Source of the DNA: Luteimonas terrae
GTDB lineage: Bacteria; Pseudomonadota; Gammaproteobacteria; Xanthomonadales; Xanthomonadaceae
Length of the DNA: 64,000 nucleotides
Assembly: GCF_004358165.1 (NCBI RefSeq)
Contig: NZ_SMTG01000003.1
Location: forward strand, 62,001-126,000
Direction: 5' to 3'
Shown here: positions 57,650 through 64,000 of the stretch, piece by piece
Layout: each line of letters starts with the position of its first letter
Numbering within the stretch: position 1 is the first letter of the stretch
Program-made: the position numbers and the translations under genes
The notes under the pieces: generated by a model
Told to the model about the DNA's origin: nothing
Databases searched by the model: none
The model's input: only the letters and a program-made list of their open reading frames with translations

Positions 57650-58714
57650 ATGCTCCGCGTCGTCGCCGTCATCGCCGTCTGTCTGCTGCTCGCCGGATTC
57701 TCGTCCTGGCCGGGCATCGCGCACACGCTGGCCTCGAAGCTGGTGGCCCCGCCGGGCGCGTCGCCGCTACTGCAGACCGCACGCGTCGACGCCGCATTCG
57801 CGCGGCTGCCGCATCGCAGTGGACTGGTCGACACCTCGGCTGGCGTGCCGGTGTACTGGCGTGCGCTCGATCCGGGCGACTACGGCATGGCCTACGCGTG
57901 GACACGCCCGGCGAATGATCTGCACGGCGTCGAATTCGATCTGGACTTCCACGCGCCGTCCGCACCTGCAGCGGCGCCGCGCGGCACCGTCGTGCTGCTG
58001 CACGGCTGGATGATGGACGGCGGCTCGTTGCTGCCGTGGTCGCTGGCACTGGCCGAGGCCGGCTATCGCGCGATCACCCTCGATCTGCGCAACCACGGAC
58101 GCTCCGGCCATGGCCCTGCCGGCTACGGCACACGTGAGGCCGACGACGTGGTCGATGCGGTCGCCGCCTTGCGCGAGTCGGGCGAGGTGGTCGGCCCGCT
58201 GCACGTGTTCGGCGTGTCCTACGGCGCGGCGACCGCGCTGTTCGCCGCCGCCGATCCGCGCCTCGGCGCCGAGCGCGTGGTCGCACTGGAGTCGTTCGAC
58301 AATGCCGGCGGCGCGATCCGCGACATGGTCCCGCATATGCTCGCCGAGACCGGTGGCAGCTGGCATGCACGGATCACCCGCACCTGGCTGCGCTGGCGCA
58401 TCGACGCGGCGGTGCTCGACGCGGCGATCGCCAGCGCCGGCGATACGCTGTCGCTGCGGCTCGACGGTATCGATGTCGGCACCGCACTCGCCCAGACGCC
58501 GGGCTGCGTGCTGCTGGTCCACGGCAGCGCGGACCGCCACGTGCCGGTGTCGCACGGCCGGGCGCTGGCCGCCGCCCTGCCCGATGCGCGCTACCTCGAA
58601 CTCGCCGGCGAGGATCACCTCAGCCTGCCGATGCGCCTCGATCGCCTCGCGCCGACCGTCGTCGACTGGTTCGGCGCACCGGCCTGCCCGCAGATCGCTC
58701 TGGCCGCGCGCTGA
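57650..58714 (+). CDS. Alpha/beta hydrolase
   Basis: A 354-residue alpha/beta hydrolase with an N-terminal membrane anchor or signal (MLRVVAVIAVCLLLAGFSSWPG). The fold elements include the oxyanion-loop segment VVLLHGWMMDG, nucleophile Ser in FGVSYGAA, the acid Asp in HGSADRHVP and catalytic His in AGEDHLSLP. All members of the triad are present, so it should be active as an esterase or related hydrolase, facing the periplasm. The substrate is unknown. The start at 57650 is the only ATG giving the anchor directly; no Shine-Dalgarno is seen. Confidence 0.87.
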   Translation: MLRVVAVIAVCLLLAGFSSWPGIAHTLASKLVAPPGASPLLQTARVDAAFARLPHRSGLVDTSAGVPVYWRALDPGDYGMAYAWTRPANDLHGVEFDLDFHAPSAPAAAPRGTVVLLHGWMMDGGSLLPWSLALAEAGYRAITLDLRNHGRSGHGPAGYGTREADDVVDAVAALRESGEVVGPLHVFGVSYGAATALFAAADPRLGAERVVALESFDNAGGAIRDMVPHMLAETGGSWHARITRTWLRWRIDAAVLDAAIASAGDTLSLRLDGIDVGTALAQTPGCVLLVHGSADRHVPVSHGRALAAALPDARYLELAGEDHLSLPMRLDRLAPTVVDWFGAPACPQIALAAR

Positions 58715-58722
58715 GCGCTGCC

Positions 58723-58792
58723 GTGTGGGAGCGCGCTCGCGCGCGAAGGGCTTTCCCGGTGACCGTCATCGCGCGCAAGCGCGCTCCCACAC
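58723..58792. repeat. REP-like inverted repeat between convergent genes
   Basis: GTGTGGGAGCGCGCTCGCGC (from 58723) pairs with GCGCGCAAGCGCGCTCCCAC (58771-58790) across a 25-nt loop. This GTGGGAGCGC type is a common extragenic palindrome of Xanthomonads and Pseudomonads. It lies between the hydrolase and RarD-like stop codons and could serve as a two-way transcription barrier. Confidence 0.85.
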
Positions 58793-58808
58793 CGGCGAAG
58801 CGTGCCTG

Positions 58809-59720
58809 TTACGCCTGCTGCGCCACGATCCGCCGCCGCGCCTGCAGGTAACCGTCGACGGCGAACACCACCAGACCGACCCAGATGAAGCCGAAGCCGA
58901 TCGCCCGATCGATGCCGAACGCCTCGCCGAAGAAGAACACGCCCAGCAGCAGCTGCAGCGTCGGGCCGATGTACTGCAGCAGGCCGACGACGGTCAGCGG
59001 CACGCGGCGCACCGCGTAGGCGAAGCAGATCAGCGGAATCGCGGTCAGCGCGCCGCCCATCACCAGCAGCACATCGGTCCAGCCGCCCCAGGCCAGCGAG
59101 AAGAAACCACCGCCGCCCCGGCTTTCGATCCAGACCAGCGCGATCAGCGCTGGGCCGAACACGAACAGGTTCTCGACACCGAGCCCCTGCACCGCCTCGA
59201 CCGCCGCGAACTTGCGGATCAGTCCGTACAGCGCGAACGAGGTCGCCAGGCACAGCGCGATCCACGGAAAACTGCCGTAGTTGAAGGTCAGCCAGGCGAC
59301 GCCGCCGGCGGCGAGCGCCACCGCGACCCACTGCGGCACCGACAGGCGCTCGCGCAGGAAGGCGACGCCGATCACCACGTTGAGCAGCGGATTGATGAAG
59401 TAGCCCAGGCTCGCCTCGACCACGTGGCCGCTGTTGACGGCCCACACGTAGAGCGCCCAGTTCGCCGCGATCAGGCAGCCCGACATCGCGAGCATGCCGG
59501 CGAGCTTCGGTTGCGCGAGGATCTCGCGCAGCCAGCCGCGGCCCTGGCGGAGGGTCAGAAACGCGGCGACGAGAATCGCGCACCAGATCGACCGGTGCAG
59601 CACGATCTGCAGCGACGGCACATGCCGCAGCACGTGCCAGTACAGCGGCATCAGGCCCCAGATGACGAAGGCCGCGACCGCGATCCACAGGCCGCGGCGG
59701 CTCTGTGCGGCATCGATCAC
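58809..59720 (-). CDS. rarD: RarD-type EamA transporter
   Basis: A 303-residue membrane protein with ten helices in two EamA repeats. The start RRGLWIAVAAFVIWGLMPLYWHVLRHVP, with IVLHRSIWC and NWALYVWAVNSGHVVEASLGYFINPLLNV (in parts), is the RarD signature (chloramphenicol-sensitivity protein family). The transported compound is not established. It begins with GTG overlapping the upstream stop as GTGA, with GGGAGA about nine bases before, so it is coupled to the YedA-like gene. Confidence 0.9.
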   Translation of the reverse strand: MIDAAQSRRGLWIAVAAFVIWGLMPLYWHVLRHVPSLQIVLHRSIWCAILVAAFLTLRQGRGWLREILAQPKLAGMLAMSGCLIAANWALYVWAVNSGHVVEASLGYFINPLLNVVIGVAFLRERLSVPQWVAVALAAGGVAWLTFNYGSFPWIALCLATSFALYGLIRKFAAVEAVQGLGVENLFVFGPALIALVWIESRGGGGFFSLAWGGWTDVLLVMGGALTAIPLICFAYAVRRVPLTVVGLLQYIGPTLQLLLGVFFFGEAFGIDRAIGFGFIWVGLVVFAVDGYLQARRRIVAQQA

Positions 59721-60655
59721 GGCTCTTCTCCCGCGAGCGCGGCGGCCGGCGTCGGCACCGCCTTCTTCGCCCGCGCGCGGCCGAGCGTGATCGCGACCAC
59801 CGCGACCAGGATCACGGCCATCGCGCCGAGATCGTTGACGTGGAAGCGCTCGTACGCGAGCCACGCGCCCAGCAGCACGGCGATCGCCGGATTGACGTAG
59901 GCGTAGCTGCCTGCGAGCGTCGGGCGCACGTTGTGAAGCAGCCAGACGTAGGCGGTGAAGCCGATGATCGACCCGAACGACGCGAGATACGCCACCGACA
60001 GCGTGCCCTTGAGGGTGGGCAGTTCGTGGAAGCGCTCGCCGATCAGCAGGCCGACCGCGAGGATGATCACGCCGCCGGCGAGCATCTGCGCCGCGGCCGC
60101 CATGAACGGCGACGGCAGGTCGCGTCCGCGGCTCCACACCGAACCGAAGGCCCAAGCCAGCGGCGCGATCAGCAGCGCGACCAGTCCGACCGGCGTCGCG
60201 GTCAGCGAACTGCCGGCGTTGAGCCACAGCACGCCGGCGAAGCCGACTGCGAGACCGGCCCATTCCACGCGCGAGGGACGATCGCCGCGCATGGCCGAGA
60301 ACAGCGCGATCCAGATCGGCGCCGAGGCGACCGCGACCGCGGCGAGACCCGACGACACGCTCTGTTCGGCGATGCAGACCATGCCGTTGCCCAGACCGAG
60401 CAGAAGCACACCCATCGCGAGCAGGGTCTTCCACTGGTTGCGCGTCGGCGCCGGCACACCGCGCAGCCGCAGCGCGGCGTACATCAGCCCACCTGCCACG
60501 ATGAAACGCATGCCCGCCATCAGCAGCGGCGGATATCCGCCCTCCAGGGCGAAGCGGATCGCCAGATACGTCGACCCCCAGACGAGATAGACGGCCGCCA
60601 GCGCCAGCGCGATGGCCAGGACCGAGGCGGGACGCGACACCGGCGCGACGCTCAT
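59717..60655 (-). CDS. yedA: YedA-type EamA drug/metabolite exporter
   Basis: A 312-residue ten-helix DMT-superfamily exporter. AVYLVWGSTYLAIRFALEGGYPPLLMAGMRF is the conserved N-terminal EamA block (quoted in part), and YVNPAIAVLLGAWLAYE ends the second repeat. It resembles YedA, reported to export aromatic or other metabolites. The start at 60655 (MSVAPVSRP) is selected because upstream codons fall within non-coding GC repeats. It overlaps the RarD-like gene as GTGA, so the two transporters are in one operon. Confidence 0.9.
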   Translation of the reverse strand: MSVAPVSRPASVLAIALALAAVYLVWGSTYLAIRFALEGGYPPLLMAGMRFIVAGGLMYAALRLRGVPAPTRNQWKTLLAMGVLLLGLGNGMVCIAEQSVSSGLAAVAVASAPIWIALFSAMRGDRPSRVEWAGLAVGFAGVLWLNAGSSLTATPVGLVALLIAPLAWAFGSVWSRGRDLPSPFMAAAAQMLAGGVIILAVGLLIGERFHELPTLKGTLSVAYLASFGSIIGFTAYVWLLHNVRPTLAGSYAYVNPAIAVLLGAWLAYERFHVNDLGAMAVILVAVVAITLGRARAKKAVPTPAAALAGEEP

Positions 60656-60825
60656 GGGGGTTCCGGAGAAGGAGGAGAAGCCGCGAATGCGGAGCGGAAT
60701 TCTACGCCCGCGGCCCGTTGCACGGCTGGAATGGTGGTGTTGCAGCGGTGCTGTGGCTATGCCTTCCGAGACAGCCGCAATGCTTGCGGAGATGTCGCCA
60801 GACGAGACTCGCGCGCGGAACAAAG

Positions 60826-60978
60826 CCCTCCCCCGTGCACGGGGGAGGGTTGGGTGGGGGCGAACCGTCAGACATCAGCGCTGAAGCATCGGGCGTCCAA
60901 TTGCCGCCGGCAGATCATTGTTTGCGCAGCCGGATCGTTCGCCCCCATCCCAACCTTCCCCCGCTCCGCGGGGGAAGG
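60826..60978. repeat. Paired-hairpin GC repeat, copy G
   Basis: A complete element: CCCTCCCCCGTGCACGGGGG hairpin, GAGGGTTGGGTGGGGGCGAAC, about 80 bp unique, GTTCGCCCCCATCCCAACC and CTTCCCCCGC/GCGGGGGAAG. It occupies the 439-bp gene-free interval between the prc terminator and the yedA promoter. Confidence 0.9.
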
Positions 60979-61036
60979 GGTTGCTTCATGGGAACGGAGA
61001 CGAGCCGGCGAGTTGCCGCCACTCGCCCTTCGATGC

Positions 61037-61071
61037 ACAAAAAAGCCGCCGCGGTCACCCGCGGCGGCTTC
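61037..61071 (-). terminator. Rho-independent terminator of prc
   Basis: On the minus strand, GCCGCCGCGGGTGACCGCGGCGGC folds as a GC-rich hairpin (GCCGCCGCG paired with CGCGGCGGC) immediately followed by TTTTTTG. It begins about 25 bp after the prc stop codon at 61095. Confidence 0.88.
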
Positions 61072-61094
61072 GTTCGAACAGAACTGTCAGCCGA

Positions 61095-63287
61095 TCAGCG
61101 CGCCCAGCGCCCAGGCGCGGTCGACACCGGCAGCACCGTCGCCGACAGGTCGCGGTCCGCGTTGAGCATGCGCACCGCGTCGGCGAGGATCGCCGCCGAT
61201 TCGCGCAGCAGCGGGTCCGGACGATCTTCGGCGGCCTTCTCCAGGCGATTCTGCTGGGCGATCGCGCGCTCGTTGGCCTGCAGGCCGTCGTCGCTGTAAT
61301 CATCCGACAGCGGGTCCAGTTCCAGACCCAGCGCGCGGCGCTCTTCCTGACGCGTCTGGCGCTTGGCGACCTGGCGGTCACGTTCGGCGCGACGCTCCTC
61401 GAGATTGAGCGAGATCCACTTCTTCTCGCGTTCGGTGCGGGCTTCGGCGATGTCCTCGGCCAGCCACACGAATTCCTTGTCGGTCGACACGCGCGCCTTG
61501 TGCTGCGCCTCGAGCTTCGGGATCAGCGGCGAGAAGTCGCCGTACTGCGTGTGCGGCACCGCGGCGATGCGGGTCCACGGCAGCGCGTTGTCGTAGGTGC
61601 TCTCGCCGAACTCGGTCGCGTCGACCGTCACCGGGAAGTGCACGTCCGGCTCGACGCCCTTGTTCTGCGTGCTGCTGCCGCCGGGCAGGAAGAACTGCGC
61701 GATCGTCAGCTTGACCTGGCCGAAGCGCTTGGTCTCGTTGGCCGGCCAGCGGTCGAGGTCGACCAGGTTCTGCACCGTGCCCTTGCCGAAGGTGGTCTCG
61801 CCGATGATCAGGCCGCGGCCGTAATCCTGGATGGCGCCGGCGACGATCTCCGACGCCGAGGCCGATCCGCGATTGATCAGCACCGCCAGCGGGCCGTCCC
61901 AAGCGACGCCCGGATCGCGGTCGCCCTGCACGCCGACGCGGCCGCCCGATTCGCGCACCTGCACGACCGGGCCCTGATCGATGAACAGACCGGTCAGTTC
62001 GACCGCCTCGTTGAGCGAGCCGCCGCCGTTGTTGCGCAGGTCGAGCACCACACCGTCGACGTTCTTGGCCTTGAACTCTTCCAGCAGGCGCGCGACGTCG
62101 CGCGTCGCCGAGGCGTACTCGCCATTGCGGTTCCGGCGGCCTTCGAAGTCCTGGTAGAACGCGGGCAGCTTGATGACGCCGATCTGCTTGTCGCGACCAC
62201 CGGCCTGGTCCGGCGGCAGGGTCAGCGTCTCGGCCTTGGCGGCCTGCTCTTCCAGACGCACCCGCGCGCGGGTCAGCGTGATGCGTACCGGCTCGCTGTC
62301 GAGCGTGGCGGCAGCGGGAATCACGTCCAGGCGCACCTGCGTGTCCTTCGGGCCCTTGATCTTGTCGACCACGTCGTCGATGCGCCAGCCGATCACGTCT
62401 TCCATCGGACCGTTGGTGCCCTGTCCGACACCGACGATGCGATCGCCGGGCTTGAAGCGGTTGCTCAGCGCAGCCGGACCACCGGCGATGACCTCGCGGA
62501 TCACCACCACGTCGTCCTGCTTCTGCAGCTGCGCGCCGATGCCTTCGAGCGACAGCGACATGCTCTGGTTGAACAGGCGCGCCGCACGCGGATTGAAATA
62601 GTCGGTGTGCGGATCGATCGAGCCGGTGTAGGCGTTGAGGAAGCTGCTGAAGGCGTCTTCGCTGTTGAGCGCGGCGACCGTGTTGGCGGTGTTGAGGTAT
62701 CGACGGTCAAGGGTCTTGCGGATTTCCTCGGGCGCCTTGCCGGCCAGCTCCAGACGCAGCCAGTCGTTACGCACCGACTGGCGCCACAGGGCGTCGAGTT
62801 CGGCCGCGTCGGCGGCCCACGGCGCATCCTCGCGGTCGTATTCCCAGCGGTCGTTGCCGCTGAAGTCGAAGATGTCCTGCTTGAGCAGCTCGCGGGCATA
62901 GGCGATGCGCTCGGCGACGCGCTGCTTGTAGAGCGTGAACACTTCCAGCGCCGGCGCGACGTCGCCATCGCGCACCGCCGGACCCATGCCGGCACGCAGC
63001 GGTTCGAAGCGGGTGATGTCCTGCTGGGTGAAGAACAGCTTGCCGGCGTCGAGATTCTCGAAGTAGCGGTCGAAGATCTCGCCCGACAGGCTGCCGTCGA
63101 GCGCGCGCGGACGGTAGGCGTAGCGGCTGTCGGACAGCAATCCGTAGACCAGCTTCGAGGCCGCCACCTGGTCGGCGTTCGGCGTCGCAGGCACGTTGGC
63201 GATGGTGTCCGGCCGGGCCATCAGCGCGAGCGGCACCGCCAACGCGAGAGCGATCAGGGAACCGGAAACGACGCGGGAAGCTTTCAT
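61095..63287 (-). CDS. prc: Tail-specific protease Prc (carboxy-terminal processing peptidase)
   Basis: A 730-residue periplasmic S41 peptidase. The signal peptide is MKASRVVSGSLIALALAVPLALMA. An N-terminal helical domain (about 35-225) precedes a PDZ domain (about 235-325, LEGIGAQLQKQDDVVVIREVIAGGPA). The catalytic domain has the Ser in NRGSASASEIVAGA and the Lys in TTFGKGTVQN, and a C-terminal DUF3340 region completes the 70-kDa form. Prc trims penicillin-binding protein 3 and cleaves lipoproteins and peptidoglycan enzymes at C-termini. AGGA is six bases before the ATG. A strong terminator follows. Confidence 0.95.
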   Translation of the reverse strand: MKASRVVSGSLIALALAVPLALMARPDTIANVPATPNADQVAASKLVYGLLSDSRYAYRPRALDGSLSGEIFDRYFENLDAGKLFFTQQDITRFEPLRAGMGPAVRDGDVAPALEVFTLYKQRVAERIAYARELLKQDIFDFSGNDRWEYDREDAPWAADAAELDALWRQSVRNDWLRLELAGKAPEEIRKTLDRRYLNTANTVAALNSEDAFSSFLNAYTGSIDPHTDYFNPRAARLFNQSMSLSLEGIGAQLQKQDDVVVIREVIAGGPAALSNRFKPGDRIVGVGQGTNGPMEDVIGWRIDDVVDKIKGPKDTQVRLDVIPAAATLDSEPVRITLTRARVRLEEQAAKAETLTLPPDQAGGRDKQIGVIKLPAFYQDFEGRRNRNGEYASATRDVARLLEEFKAKNVDGVVLDLRNNGGGSLNEAVELTGLFIDQGPVVQVRESGGRVGVQGDRDPGVAWDGPLAVLINRGSASASEIVAGAIQDYGRGLIIGETTFGKGTVQNLVDLDRWPANETKRFGQVKLTIAQFFLPGGSSTQNKGVEPDVHFPVTVDATEFGESTYDNALPWTRIAAVPHTQYGDFSPLIPKLEAQHKARVSTDKEFVWLAEDIAEARTEREKKWISLNLEERRAERDRQVAKRQTRQEERRALGLELDPLSDDYSDDGLQANERAIAQQNRLEKAAEDRPDPLLRESAAILADAVRMLNADRDLSATVLPVSTAPGRWAR

Positions 63288-63622
63288 GCGGGGTCCTGGA
63301 TTGCGGATACGGCCATCATGCGACATGCATTGCAGCCTGGAACGTGAACAGACGGTCCGACAGTGCCGGAAGTTGCAGGCCACGCGCAATCGGGCACACG
63401 CAAAACCGTGTGGAACGACGCTGTGTTTAACGGGGCGTCATCCGCCGAGTCCTGCAGGGATGCGGCAAGGCGCCGCCGCGGGTCCAAGCCTTCGCGCGCA
63501 TGGCGTTCCCGGCCAGACAGTGACCGTCTGAAAATCCAAGGAAACCTGCGCCCGGAGGAAGGCGGGCAGGCATCATTTCGCAGCAGCCGGCGCGCGCGTC
63601 AGCGCGCTCCGGAATCCGACGG
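63288..63622. other. 335-bp gene-free interval upstream of prc
   Basis: Between the lipA stop and the prc start, both on the minus strand. I see no supported gene. It must contain the prc promoter. A short inverted repeat GCGCGC-tga-GCGCGC at 63591-63607 near the lipA stop could end lipA transcription but lacks a T tract. Confidence 0.5.
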
Positions 63623-64000
63623 TCAGGCGGCGACGCCGGCGCCCATCGCCTGCTGGTCGGCGTGGTACGAGGACCGCACCAGCGGGCCGGACGCCACGTG
63701 GCTGAAGCCCAGCGCCATGCCGTAGTCCTCGAGCGCCTTGAACTCCTCGGGCGTCCAGTAGCGCAGCACCGGGTGATGGTGCGCGGACGGCTGCAGGTAC
63801 TGGCCGATGGTGACCATGTCCACGTCGTGCGCGCGCAGATCGCGCAGTGTGCCCTGCACCTGCTCCATCGTCTCGCCGAGACCGAGCATGATGCCGGACT
63901 TGGTCGGCACGCCCGGGTGCTGGGCCTTGAACTTCTTCAGCAGGTCGAGCGACCACTGGTAGTCCGCGCCGGGGCGCACGTTGCGGTAGAGGTCCGGCAC
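63623..64000 (-). CDS. lipA: Lipoyl synthase LipA, C-terminal part
   Basis: The last 125 or so residues of a gene that continues beyond the right edge. The visible part ([67 protein letters not shown]) is diagnostic of LipA. LipA is a radical-SAM enzyme that inserts two sulfurs into octanoyl-lipoyl domains of 2-oxoacid dehydrogenases and the glycine cleavage system. The terminal RSSYHA carries the conserved Ser that ligates the auxiliary iron-sulfur cluster. The radical-SAM CxxxCxxC motif lies outside the window. Confidence 0.95.
   Translation of the reverse strand: MPDLYRNVRPGADYQWSLDLLKKFKAQHPGVPTKSGIMLGLGETMEQVQGTLRDLRAHDVDMVTIGQYLQPSAHHHPVLRYWTPEEFKALEDYGMALGFSHVASGPLVRSSYHADQQAMGAGVAA

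Noticed and set aside
60918..63347. An 809-codon open frame on the plus strand opposite prc
   Set aside because: It is antisense to a protease with full catalytic motifs, lacks any domain, and its composition (Arg/His/Gln/Val-rich) is typical of shadow frames in high-GC DNA.

Overview
This window is a chromosomal segment of a high-GC gammaproteobacterium, most likely a member of the Lysobacteraceae (Xanthomonadaceae; Luteimonas/Lysobacter-like). The main reasons are the GC-rich codon use, a split B12-dependent ribonucleotide reductase (NrdJa/NrdJb), MucD/DegQ, Prc and LipA in familiar forms, a lysine-rich histone-H1-like protein, and many palindromic GC-rich intergenic repeats. No rRNA, intact tRNA, CRISPR array, transposase or prophage was seen.

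Layout. 1-9.7 kb: a partial host-attachment-type gene, a DUF1624-type membrane protein, a Rossmann-fold protein with a small DUF6122-like membrane protein, a GGDEF diguanylate cyclase, an orphan OmpR-type regulator, a PQQ-type aldose dehydrogenase and a secreted glycosidase. 9.7-24.1 kb: several signalling genes (GAF histidine kinase, HWE kinase with a stand-alone receiver), an HxlR/SDR divergent pair, an LMW-phosphatase-like/deacetylase pair, Rof, RluF, two adjacent zinc-metalloprotease-like genes, an FKBP isomerase and a BON lipoprotein. 24.3-27.0 kb: a lower-GC island with a four-gene minus-strand operon. It is headed by a CD-NTase and a Cap15-type 2TM/beta effector, i.e. a minimal CBASS anti-phage system, followed by two unrecognised genes, one of them frameshifted. 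27.1-32.3 kb: nrdJb, an H1-like gene, and nrdJa interrupted by a homing-endonuclease intein placed exactly before the catalytic radical cysteine. A pair of NrdR-box-like palindromes spaced 31 nt lies upstream.

32.8-40.1 kb: mucD/degQ, a three-gene DUF883/holin-like membrane cassette, an AI-2E family transporter, and a 1055-residue YadA-type trimeric adhesin with an internal 846-bp duplication, preceded by a CadC-like regulator with a C-terminal repeat region. 42.8-47.1 kb: HAD phosphatase, M17 aminopeptidase, a small membrane protein, and a 2-oxoadipate dioxygenase (HglS/YdcJ family). 47.5-51.1 kb: an ABC exporter with a DesK/DesR-like two-component system in one operon. 51.3-56.3 kb, divergent from it: a MacA-like adaptor, ABC ATPase, two FtsX/MacB-type permeases and a small membrane protein. 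56.3-64 kb: a decayed tandem duplication, a MobA/MocA-like nucleotidyltransferase, an alpha/beta hydrolase, two EamA transporters (YedA- and RarD-like), the tail-specific protease Prc and the 3' end of lipA.

The intergenic space is dominated by one repeat family, seven copies of about 80-220 bp. Each intact copy consists of two G/C-rich hairpin arms in inverted orientation, and most copies carry a canonical G-quadruplex motif. All functional statements are read from the sequence and from general knowledge of the families; no database search was run.
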